Assembly (NCBI GenBank): GCA_029717555.1
Contig: JAMDHS010000041.1
Coordinates: 62,001-126,000, forward strand
DNA from: Peribolospora baueri
Lineage: Eukaryota; Basidiomycota; Peribolosporomycetes; Peribolosporales; Peribolosporaceae
DNA: 64,000 nucleotides
Direction: 5' to 3'
Below the pieces are notes generated by a model that saw nothing but the letters and a program-made list of their open reading frames with translations, had not been told where the DNA came from and made no database searches. Shown here piece after piece: positions 17,501 through 27,596 of the stretch. A program made the translations under genes and the position numbers. The first letter of the stretch is position 1, and every line of letters begins with the position of its first letter.

Positions 17501-18899
17501 GCGAAGAGAGATGGTGGGGTGAAATTGGTTTGAAGAGTGAAATAACGATCGGACGAGGCTTGGGCACCTTGGACGAGCGTGACATCTGAAAACCAGACAG
17601 TTGACAACAAGCGCATATGAGTACACGAGACAGACAGAATCACCTATGCATGCCACACTGTTTGTACACACTCTCAAGGAGGCTCGCCCATGCGGCTTGC
17701 CTAAAGAACGGATCTGAAGGAGGACAGGGACAACGATCGAACGATGGCTTGAGCACCAGGTCTAGCGTAGAATTGGAAACGACCGCAGAGAAGGACGGAC
17801 GGACTCACATACGAATTCGGGCCACGAGACGCTGACAGAAGCGATGAGGAGCACCCATTGGGTATGGAAGATCACATCCCACGCACCGGGGGTGGCGAAC
17901 CTGAGCAGGCCCGGACTGGCAACGAGCTGCTCGCCGCTAATGGCTCCGAGCACCGTGGGTCCAATGGTGTCCCTCCACAGCGTCGGTCCGCTGCCCTCCC
18001 TCGCGCGGTTGCGGAAGGCGCGCGACCGAGAGGTGAGAGAGGTGATGGCGCGGCTCGAGAGGGCTAGGAAGAGGTAGCTCGCAGCGAGAGCTATCGGAAG
18101 GTAAAGGAAGAGATCGAAGTACCATTTGTCCGGGTAGTAGGGTGTCACGCCAAGGTTGTAGCATGCCAAGTAATTGGGAGGGTGGTTGGTATCCGTGACA
18201 CGCACTTGAGTCCACACCGTGCCAAGGGCGTAGCTGGACTGGAGCGGGATGACGGCACCGAACGCGACGTCTCCCGGGCCGTAGGGACATCCCGAGCCGG
18301 TGGAGTTTGTGATGGCCGTCGGATTGTCAGTGCCGCCCGGTATCGTCGACGTGGTGGGGTTTCGCACCGCTTGACAAAATTTGGAGTTGTTGGAAAAGAG
18401 GGAGAAGGAGAGGAGACTGCTGTCGAGTTGGAGTGTGACTGCGACCGTGGCGACGAGAGAGGTAACATGGTGAGCGACAGGGCAACGAACCGTATGCCGC
18501 CCTCTTGCGCGGAGCGGGCATCCGCAACAGGCACTCACCCAGGTAGTTGGTCCCGTCTGTGTTGTTGCTCTCTCCAGTCTGCTGGCTGCCCGTCACACCC
18601 ACACTCACGAGTCGCAACCCGTAAGGCGGTCCACTGGGCCCGCCGCCTCCCTGGTCGGGATCCAGAGTGCCATAGTAGGGGTCGAGCTGTGCGTAGACGG
18701 CAGAGATGTTGAAGAGCTCGTCCGAAGCGCCTGGGGGTGCTACGGAGGGTGGGCAGTTGTGAAAGGAGGAATAGTACTCCGAGGAGGGGCCAGAAGAGGG
18801 AAGGAAGGTGAGCGCGGCCTGGGCGTTCACCGAGGCGGCGAGGCGGGAAAGGAGAAGAAGAAGAGGGAAGGAGGAGGCAAAGGGCGATAGTGGGAGCAT
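14511..18899 (-). CDS. TRP-like channel / Flc-family membrane protein
   Basis: Four exons on minus: 18899-18539, 18438-17809, 17585-16327, 16238-14511; 1325 residues, all phases consistent. A signal peptide (PLLLLLSRLAASVNA) leads into an ML-like luminal domain (to ~residue 200, with N-glycosylation sequons and paired cysteines such as KFCQ and GCPYGPGDVAFG). The multi-pass TRP region follows, with about nine or ten hydrophobic segments up to YVFLLLLLFFKVIEGLVRLF. The order ML-like then TRP is typical of fungal Flc1-3 and Pkd2-like proteins, which act in calcium release, FAD handling at the ER, and wall integrity. The last ~560 residues are predicted cytosolic and disordered, rich in Ser, Pro and Gly, with an acidic run (DDDEDEDDGDG); this tail is long for the family. 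Start: the ATG that opens the signal peptide. Confidence 0.88.
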
Positions 18900-19919
18900 T
18901 TGCGAGGGCGAGACGAGATGTCGCCGTGTGCGCGTACGCAGACGACGCTGCTTGCTCTTGCTCTTGCTCTTCGGCTGCTCGCGAGTATGGCCGAGGTACG
19001 ATGGAATGGAGGGAATGGGGTCGGACTATGGGCCCCTCTGCGCACACGACCGACGTCCGTCCAAATAGGTCGCTTCTCTCTTCCTGGCACCCTTGCTTAG
19101 CCCCCACCGCCAGCCGAGGACACTCCGAGCTGTTGGGCGGCCCAATCCGAGACGTGAGCCAGGCGGGTGTCGTGAGGCGCCGTCGAGGTTGGATGGAGAG
19201 CGTGGTGAGGAGGACGACAGAGGGAGCGAAAGTCGATCCGTCCGTTGGAAGAAGACGGAGAAGAGCGACGCGGCGGGATGATGGGCGAGGGAGATCGGAG
19301 GGAGGCGAGACGCCGCCGTTGACGTCGCCGGACAGACGGACGTAAAGACGTGCCGTGTCTTCGATGGAGGAGAGATGTGAGCGGCGACGATGATGATGAT
19401 CCCGGACGAGATGGAAGAGAAGGAGGGGAGGATCGAGAGGAGCGAGGCGGAGGGATGAGCCAAGCCAAGCCACCAGCGAGCGTCGACCAGCAAAGCGAGC
19501 GCCAGCCAGCCATCGCCGGGGTTGAGTTGAGATGGAACCATATTTTCGGACCTGATCGTTTGTTAATCCTCCCGCCGCCCTTAATCATTCCACCGCCGTC
19601 CAACTACAAATCGGCAAAGTGGGAGGGAAAGAGACGTAATAAATTGCTCGAGGCAGTGCGACGTCCGCCGGCTCCTTCCTTTCCCTCCCTCCATGTCGAA
19701 CGAACCACACCGCGCCAGGTTTCTTCATCGTCGCCTTCGATTCGATTCTGCTTCTCATAGCTACTCCTACTTGGCCGAGGTAGCCGTCCAGCTGCTCCAG
19801 TGCTTCCGCCCCATCCACACCTCCGCGTCCCCCCGTTTCCTACCTGCGACTGACACGCCCGACGCAATGCGAGTGGACATAGCCATAGCCAGCCAGACAG
19901 ACACACGTCACACCGCGCT
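18900..19919. other. Intergenic region upstream of the channel gene
   Basis: About 1 kb, mostly GA-rich on plus (CT-rich on minus), between the stop of the lactonase-like gene and the ATG of the channel gene. Short repeats of TTGCTC occur near 18951-18971. Open frames here are low-complexity and overlap in several frames; no gene supported. It should hold the channel promoter and the 3' end of the next gene. Confidence 0.5.
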
Positions 19920-22194
19920 TCATTCCCAAACCTCCTTCTGTCCCCACAGGCTCTGCACGACATCCAAATCGTGTCCCGGTACGACCCGGGCGCCGGTGCG
20001 TTTCTGCAGCCGCCGCACACGCTCGTTCGAGGTGAACCACCTGTCCGGAACGAGAGAAACGGGAGAGAAGGGACGGGCCAGTCACATGAGCAGGGCGAGC
20101 TAACGAGGAAGGGATAGTGTAGGAAGCGTGACGTGGAGCTCACGCTTGGTGGTCTCTCGCTAGCCAGCCTTGAGGGATGCCGGGATCGATGTTTTCCTGG
20201 CGCGCGAAAAGGACAGATGGCGAGGATGGGGAACCGAAGCGAAAGTGTCAGCTCGACGACGCCCTTGCTCTCCTTGTCCTCCTTTCTTCCTTCCATCCAC
20301 TGCACTTATCCGACGCGCCCAGCCGCTGATCGCCGCACCTTGACGTGCAAATGGTCGCTGGTGAACAGGAACGTGCCGTCGGTCGGCAAATTGATCTGCA
20401 TCCCCACGAGACCGGCGGTGTGTCCAGGGAGGTGGTGGAGGCGAACGCCTTGGGCAAAGTCTACCTCGCGCTCCGTGAACGTCTTCCAGTTGAGTCGGGT
20501 CAGGGAAAGGTAGTGGGGCAGGTAAACGCCTTTATCTGCGCCCCTGTCCGATGGCGTGACGTTCCAGATTCAGCGAGTGGACAAGGCAGGGCCCGCCGAG
20601 CGCTCACACTCACGTCGCGACTGTAATCCGAGCAGACCGTCAAAAGAGTCTCTTTCATCAGCCTCTGGACGGAGGAAAGAGCTGACGGAGCGAGTCGATC
20701 ACTTGCCTGCCCATAAGGCCGACTTCAGCTCCTCGTCTGTCCTTCGCCAGCGGCGAGGGAGTGGCCGCCAAAAGATACGTCATCAAAGGAAACCAACATG
20801 GGCGCCGGTCGTTGCGAGGAGAAGAAACGCAGAAGGGCGCCGTAGGTGGCGCATATTTTCTCACCGTGCACCCATATGGGTACGTCCGTCCCCATAAACT
20901 GTTCCAGACCGCCAGCTAGGCGAGACGCTTCGCTATCAGCTTCGCTATCAGCTCGATACGGAGGTCGCCGGACGGGCGAGCAAGACAGCCACCCACCATG
21001 GTCAAGGTGCAGATGACCCAAGACGACGTGCTTCACGTCACAAATATCATAGCCGGCTTTGCGGATGGCCGCATTTAGCTCGTGCTCGGGGCGGTAGTCG
21101 ACCCTCTGCAATGGGAGACATGGGCGACCAACATCGACACACAAGTTCAGCCGCCGTTCCATTCCGTCGGGAAGAGAAGTGACAGGACGTAGGTAGACGA
21201 GGACTGAAACTCGCCGCAAAGATATCAGCGATCTCCGGGCCCCATACCTTGGAGTCGTCAGCGAGTCGGAGCGGTGGAGGTCATAAGGGGATGATGAGCT
21301 AAAGACAACAAGCGTTTTCTGCATCTCCGCAAACAAGACGGCTCACAGAGGGATAGTCCTTCCCCCCGCCGGTCTCCCAGAGGATCAAGCCCTCCTGCGG
21401 GTGGTCACTGCGTGCGGAAGCCGTCAGAAGATGTGAACACAGCCGCACTGACGCTCTCGAGCGGATATCCGGTCTAAAATCGCACAGCTCACATGAGCAC
21501 TCCGTATATACTCAGCTTACGGCGCTTGTGTGGTGGGTGTGGATCGCTGGCTGTGGAGCTGTTGGCGCCTCGGACTTGTACGAATGCAAAGCGATACGAA
21601 CGCAGCGAGCTATGAGTCTCACAGGTCATGGGCGCAGGCATTCGAACTCCTGTGTCCCGTCAGCGAAGAGGCATGTCACGAAGAGAGAGAGCGCGCACTA
21701 AACCAGCCCTCATCGGCTTCTAACCTCCCCAAATCCAACACCCTCATCTTCGTCCCGGAAGGACAGACGTCCAAAGCGGCGTGAAGCGCGTCGGTGGCCT
21801 CCTCGGCCGCTTTGCGCGCCAGCTCTTTTTGCCCGCGGCCTTCTTCACCCTTGGGCGGTCCCTGTGGTTGATCGGAGGTTGATGGGGGAGGTTGGTCGGA
21901 GAGGAAGAGGGCCCGCGATTCGAGGCGCGAGGCGAGATCGGAGAGGGCAGTGATCATGGACGTCGTCGTACTGGAGGTGACCGACATATCCTCCTCGTGC
22001 TCGCGGTCGTCAACTGGACTGTCTACGTTCGCGCTTTGGCCTTTCTCTTCTTCGAGGTGATGAGAAAGCAGGCGAGGGCTTTGTGCAAGAACGAGGGAGA
22101 TGAGAAGAGGTAGGTACTGCTGCTGCTGTTCGAGGGCCGAGGAGGCTTTGGAGGAGGAAGATAGACCAAAGTGAACGTGCACGCGGACGGGCAT
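19920..22194 (-). CDS. Metallo-beta-lactamase-fold hydrolase, N-acyl-homoserine-lactonase-like
   Basis: Ten exons on minus: 22194-21699, 21574-21493, 21407-21347, 21247-21215, 21105-20997, 20915-20865, 20736-20703, 20543-20339, 20196-20144, 20040-19920; 414 residues in frame. The intron 21214-21106 needs a GC-AG donor (GCGAGT). Metal ligands look complete: HLHLDH with the following Gly-Gly, then LPGHTAG, TSDHLHVK and VPGHD, in the order of AHL lactonases. Other family matches are GLILWETGGGKDYPS, VWGPEIADIF and GIPQGWLARDH. The fold hydrolyses lactones or related esters; the true substrate is unknown. The start is uncertain: the ATG at 22194 gives 149 Gln/Ser/Glu-rich residues before the conserved MRVLDLGRLEADEGWF, whose own ATG (21747) or one between could also serve. 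Confidence 0.85.
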
Positions 22195-22844
22195 GCGAAA
22201 AGGAGAGGAGGGTTCAAGAACGTCGATGGTGAGCGGAGAGCCGAGTCGAGGGCTTGCGGTGTTCGCTAGAGCTTTTTACTCATCAAAGCTGTCCTTCCTC
22301 ACCGAGCACGAGAGAGGACGCAACACATTGTGTCGCTGACTGATACCTCCCAAGATGTTAATTCTGTAGAACGTGATACACCAGCAACGTGGAAAAGAAG
22401 CGGTTTATGTAGGTACGGGTCTGCGATGGCCCCGATTCGTCAAGGTCGGTCTTCTTTAATTCTTCACCGTCAACCATGCAATTAACCCCTACTTGCCATG
22501 GTCTTACCCCCGTCATGCTTTCAACCACTTGCCCGAAACGTGCACCCGCTTTGCACGTGTTTGTTTGTAGACGTGCGCTTCGGAGATTTAGTGGCGAAGG
22601 AAGCGGGAGACGACCCATCCGCCTTTTTAACTCGTCGCGTTTCTCGAATTAGGATGGCGTTTCTGATGCTGTGATCCTCCTTGTTCCTTCAACGATTGGT
22701 CTACATGAAAAGCAGGACTATGAGCTCTGCGCGGGACAGCCGGTCGGGAAGAGAAACCAACCCAAGCCCGCTCCACTCTCGACGTCGTTCCCCACTCCTC
22801 GGAGAAACCGCCAGGTCGAGAGCTTTCAAGCCAGCCTGGGCGGA
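22195..22844. other. Intergenic region between the lactonase-like gene and QCR6
   Basis: Both genes are on minus, so this 650 bp holds the QCR6 3' end and the lactonase-like gene promoter. A CACGTG lies at 22554-22559, about 360 bp upstream of the longest lactonase-like start. No gene supported. Confidence 0.5.
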
Positions 22845-23728
22845 TCAAACCAGGCGACGGAAGATTCGGGGCGCGGCGCAGTTGTCGGCGCAGTGCATCA
22901 GGTGGACTATAATAACGGAGTCGCGTATGATGCGGAGGAAAAGTCAGCAACTTGCGCAGGATGTCTCGATGATGGTACCAGGCATTCAGTGTCGACTTAC
23001 AGCTGTGGCATGCGATTCAGAATCGTGAGCGAAAAGAGCATCCGAGGCGCGGTCAGCGGTCAATGCGCATTGAGAAAGCGAGCTTGCTTTAGAGAAATCG
23101 AGATCTATTCATCGATCGGATAGGTGTGCAGCTTCTGATAAAAACTCACAGCTCTTCGACGCAATCCTCTCCCTTGTAGCCTTGACCAGTCTCTACGCGC
23201 TTTTGGCACTCCTCGAAGTGGTGCTTGGCAGGAGCGCAAGGCTTGGAGTTCTCGCACTCTGTCGAGCGCAAGCAGCCGAGAGGAGGGTTGAGCGAAGAAA
23301 GTAAATCGATGGGAGACAGATGAGCGAGACAAGTTGATGATGCCAGTCAGATACTGCCTTCAGCTCTCGTCACAGCTCTCATGACCGATGAGAGCCGTAG
23401 CAACCAACGGACAAAGGAAGGCAGCAGGATAAGCTTCGCATCCACTCACCCTCGTGAATTGCCGGAGCAGGCTGACAGTGCGGGAAGAGAGAAAGGAGGG
23501 GATGATGATCAATGGCCATCCCACACCGATCGGAACGAGGCAAACCGCGAGCAGGCTCACGTCTTCAGGCTCCTCCTCCTCTTCCTCCTCCTCGTCTCCG
23601 GCCTCCTCGTCATCCTTGCCTTCGTCAGCGTGGGCGACGGGGAGCAAGCTCGAGAAAAAGCTAGACACGGATGAGAAGAGGGACTCGGACGCAGAGGCGT
23701 CGGCGGCGGTGGTGACGGAGGTCGACAT
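22845..23728 (-). CDS. QCR6: Cytochrome bc1 complex subunit 6 (hinge protein)
   Basis: Exons on minus: 23728-23561, 23471-23450, 23258-23150, a proposed 2-nt exon 23002-23001, and 22906-22845; 120 residues. The hinge protein sits on cytochrome c1 in complex III and helps it meet cytochrome c. Visible hallmarks are an uninterrupted acidic run (eight Glu before PED), then the twin CX9C-like helical hairpin with ECENSKPCAPAKHHFEEC, GEDCVEEL and FHLMHCADNCAAPR. The N-terminal ~35 residues are Ser-rich and hydrophobic in part, a likely targeting region. Joining GEDCVEEL to FHLMHC in frame is impossible with one GT-AG intron. It works with a 2-nt micro-exon (CT) between a 147-nt and a 94-nt intron, or with a single GA-AG intron ending the exon at 23148. 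Head to head with COG2 over 307 bp. Confidence 0.9.
23001..23002 (-). other. Proposed 2-nt micro-exon of QCR6
   Basis: On minus the local sequence reads GCCACAG, CT, GTAAGTC: a good 3' splice site, two bases, then a consensus donor. Including CT restores the frame between the exon ending at 23150 and the one starting at 22906, and yields Leu-Phe as the family expects. Each flanking intron has a CTGAC-type branch site upstream of its acceptor. Confidence 0.5.
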
Positions 23729-24035
23729 GGTGCCTTGCGGTGTAGGGAAGCGCTGTCCGGAAGGGACGAGAGACGAGAGGGCTGGGAACGATGAGCAGGA
23801 GGAGATAGATGTCCAGCCGCCGCGAGCCGGATCGGTCGGAGAAGCCGCGAAGAAGCGGGCGAGAGCGGGCGAGAGCGTCGCCAACCCTAACCTCGCTCCC
23901 GACCAATCGATTCTTCTCACGCGCCGCTCGATCACATGACCAGCGACAGTGCGTCGCGATGACCCAAGTCCGAAGTTCGGGCCGCTTCTAGAGGTCGGGC
24001 CCACGAAGCGTCAGATAGATGGTCTCCCCCTCACC
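23729..24035. promoter_or_regulatory. Bidirectional promoter region, QCR6 / COG2
   Basis: These 307 bp separate the two start codons. A TCACATGACC lies near 23933-23942. I see no TATA box. Both transcripts must start here unless 5' leaders are spliced. Confidence 0.5.
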
Positions 24036-27000
24036 ATGTCCGTCCATGGGACTCCAGCCAAGGATCCCGCTAGAAGCGTCGATGACCTCCCCACCGAGCC
24101 CCTCGAGCTTCCCTTTGCTCCCGCACTCTCGCACTCTCACCCCCTCCTCGACCCCTCCCGATCTCCCATCTTCTCCGCCGATGACTTTCTCCTTTCCTTC
24201 CGACCCGCCAATGATCTCGGCACGATCAACACGGACTTGAAGAACTACTTGGCTTCACTCAAGGAGGAGCTCGTCCAGCTCATCAACGAGGACTATGTGG
24301 ACTTTATTGCTCTTGGCACGGGGCTCAAAGGAGAAGGGGAGCGCATAGAGCGGCTCCAGAAGGCGCTCAAGGCCGGTCAGACAGAAGCGAGCTTGACGGT
24401 GGGACGCTTCGCTCCGCGGTAGTTATCATTTTGGGTCGGCCAGTGCTGACCTGTGCGGTTTTGCTGGTACAGGAAGCACAACGGGCGCTTCGGACCGTGG
24501 AAAGCCAGGTGGAGAGAATTTTAGACGAGCGAGGCGTCGCTCGAGCTCAAAAGGTGGGCCACCTGGATGCACTTGTAGAAGCGGATGCATGCTTGCGCGC
24601 CGTGTCTAACCGTCGTGCCTCTACTCTTTATTGACAGACTAAGATGGACCTCTTGCTTCAACTGAACGACTCCGTAGCTCGCTGCGAGGCCCTCCTTCTC
24701 ATCCCGACTGCGTCGGAGGAGGAGGCAATTTCCGAGTCGGAGGAGGAGGACGTCGTCAGACGGCCACGGAAGAGCTCAGGTTTTGGGCTGGAGGGTGGTG
24801 ACACTCGTCGGTGAGCGCCAGGAATGTCGTATTTACTCTTGCTGCGTCGGCTGACTATATCTGTGCTCCTTTCCTCCATGCAGGCGGCTTTCTCACCGCC
24901 ATCCCAAAACCGGCTTACCACTTCCTCTTCCCCAACGCATCCAACGCGTCTCCGCCGAGCACTCACAGCTCACTTTCCTTGTCAAAAAGGCTCAAAGTGA
25001 TGGCCTCGGTGCCTTCGTGGGCGGGCTGCGAGGGAGGATCGACGAGATCGTCAACACGCTGCAGAGGGATTTGACCATTTTGCTTTCCGAGCTGCTTCGC
25101 GATGACGAGCAGGCGCTAGACCGGTTGAGCCCAATGCCCGCGGAAAGCGGCGGCAGTGGAACGCCGGAGGACAAGGAGAGGGCACGGTTCGAGTGGCTCA
25201 AAGAGTGCTTCTCGGTGTATTGTGCGATCGGAAAGCACAAGGAAGCCGAAGAGGTCGTCAAGAGAGAGATCGTCCAAGATTGGGTGCGGAAGGTGAGGTG
25301 AGCGGCTGCCTTCTCCATCGTCATTTGGTCCGGCGTCTTACATTTCTCTCCCTCCATTGCAGACCATTCACGCTGGTTCCCTCGCCGCGCCTCAGTCTCC
25401 ATTTGCATCGTCTGCCGTCAACCCGTCGGAATCCCCTTCACCGCCGCATGGGTCCTCCTCTAATCGTCGGCTAAAACCTCCCCCTCAGGTTGCAGAGGAT
25501 GGGGACGATCCTTTAGCAAGGCTTTATAACGAGATTCTCCTCTTCGTTTCAAGTCGATGCTCGACCGTCTGCGCTGCCGCTGACGAGATTGCGCAGTCGT
25601 CTCGATCGGGCCCGGAGCGGCGGGGGGAAACCGGAGACGGGTCGACGCAGGACGAAGGAGGTGAAGATGTGCTGGACGTGTTCACAAATGTCGTCTGGGC
25701 TCCCATCGCGGAGCGGTTGATGAACGAGCTAGGGCAGGTCATCTTTGTTGTCGGCAGGACCGAGGTGTTTCACAAGGTGCGCTGGGGCGCGACATGGGTT
25801 GTCCTCACTGCGGACCTTCAGCCACGACTAACATTTTTTGTCATTTGTCTATTTTTGCATCGTCCGACACCGTAGAACTACCTCCTAACGTCCTCCTTTC
25901 TCCGCCAATTCTGCTCCCTATGCCCCTCCCGAGCCTCGCTTGCCCGCTTCCAATCCCATCCGACATACCAAAACATGCTCAGGCGATTCCAATTACCCGT
26001 CTACTTTCAGATGCGTCTCCGCGAGATCGTCGGCGGGCTGGAGGAGCACTTGTGGACAGGTCGGGTGCAGGTGCAGGTCGCTGCTAGAGACCTTGGTTTT
26101 GGGTCGAGAGGCGGCGTGAACGTCGTCAGGGATGAGGGCGGGACTGGGCGGCAGGACGAAGCGCCGCGCTTCGAGGCTACGCGAGCCGTCGTGACTGCTT
26201 TACGGCGCTGCTGGGACGAAGGCGTCTGGCTCGAACCGATCGGTCACCGGTTCTGGAGGTTGACGCTACAGGTGAGCAGTCGGATTTCGATTGCGTTCTT
26301 CGCATGTTGGTTGGCTGGCCTTGGTGTGGTCTGGTGCGTTGGTCGGCTCTCTGACGAGGACTTTTCGGCTTTGCAGATTATCAGTCGCTATAAGACGTGG
26401 CTAGACGTAGCCCTTCCGGATTACCCACGAGGTCCTCCGCCGTCATCGTCACACCCCGGCTCGCGAACCGGTTCGAACACCGGAAGCGGCTACCCGTCCC
26501 GTCCTTCCACTCCTCAACTCGGTGGTGCTGCTGCCGGCGGTTCCGACGGAGAAGGCGGAGACGAGTCATTGCTGAGCCAGCTCGGCCTCGTCGCTGCCGA
26601 GGTGATATGGCTCGACAGGGAAGTCGCGCGCATATGGAAGGGCAACATGGAACCGAAACTCGTGGGCACATCGGGGGGTCACCGGACGGAAAGCGTCGTT
26701 GATGATGAGACGGTCGCACTTCAGAGTGAGCCGGCCTTGCCAATGGTATCCCGTGCGGTCGCCGACAGCTTTTGACCATCCTCCCCTTCTGCATCGATTC
26801 CACACCTGTGTTTAGATATACTACGCACTGCCGTCTCCCCCCTGCTGTCCTCCCTTCTTCCCTCCCTCTCCTTCCACATCCAACAGCTTCTCATTACCCG
26901 CTGCGCCGAGAACCTCCGCCCCGTCCGCTCTGTCCTCTCTCAACTGCGAGGCAGCGGCAGCAGCGGCGGCGTTCGCGGGCACAAGGATCAGCTCAAAGGG

Positions 27001-27596
27001 GGCCGACCTCAGCCGAGCTATTTTGTGCCCACGCTCCTCGGTCCTCTCAAGACTTACTTCTCCGACGCCGCGGGGGCGGGAAAGGCCGTCGAGGCGGCCA
27101 TGGCTCGGAACGACGGCAACGCCGTTTCGGGATGGGAGGACGGGGGCGAGGTCAATCCGGGTGAGATGGTGTCGGTCGAGCGATGGAAGGAGACGGTGTT
27201 TGATGAGGTGGCATCCAGGTGAGACGAACGGCGATGAGATGGTGTGGTGAGATGGTTACGGGTGGAGACTGACACTGCGATGCTTCACTCGGCGTCGGGC
27301 TGCCTCTCGCATCTCATAGATACGCCTCCGTCCTTTCTGGCATGAACAAGACGTACGCTTCACTGTCGCGCCTCAAGAAAGGCACGCATGGGCTCTCTTT
27401 CCTCTCTTCCTCCGGCAGCAGCGGAGGCGGAGGCGGAGGAGGGGACGAAGAGGAGCGAGTGCGAGTACAGATGGAAGTGGACGTGCGCGCTTTCGGGGAG
27501 GAGGCCAAGGCGCTCGGCGTAGACGTGGATCGCTGCGTCGGGTGGAGGCAGCTTTTGAAGGCCGCGCTGGCCGCGAGCAGCGAGGGGGACGCGTAG
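24036..27596 (+). CDS. COG2: Conserved oligomeric Golgi complex subunit 2
   Basis: Nine exons: 24036-24398, 24473-24553, 24638-24810, 24884-25292, 25363-25776, 25876-26271, 26377-26725, 26816-27218, 27320-27596; 954 residues, all phases consistent. The N-terminal COG2 domain is clear: SADDFLLSFRPANDLGTI, then LKNYLASLKEELVQLINEDY and DFIALGTGLKGE, followed by heptad-like helices that assemble with COG1, COG3 and COG4. Later landmarks of the family are QLPVYFQMRLREI, IISRYKTWL, LLITRCAENLRPVRSV and the C-terminal block with MNKTYASLSRLKKG and a final FGEEAKALGVD. The COG complex tethers retrograde vesicles at the Golgi. Low-complexity insertions (Ser/Pro, Gly-rich) lengthen it beyond the human protein. 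Upstream in-frame reading begins with GTG; 24036 is the first plausible ATG. Confidence 0.93.

Noticed and set aside
18535-19473. 312-codon open frame on minus upstream of the channel gene
   Set aside because: It overl overlaps channel exon 1 in a different frame, while the exon 1 frame has a signal peptide and splices correctly. The upstream part is low-complexity.
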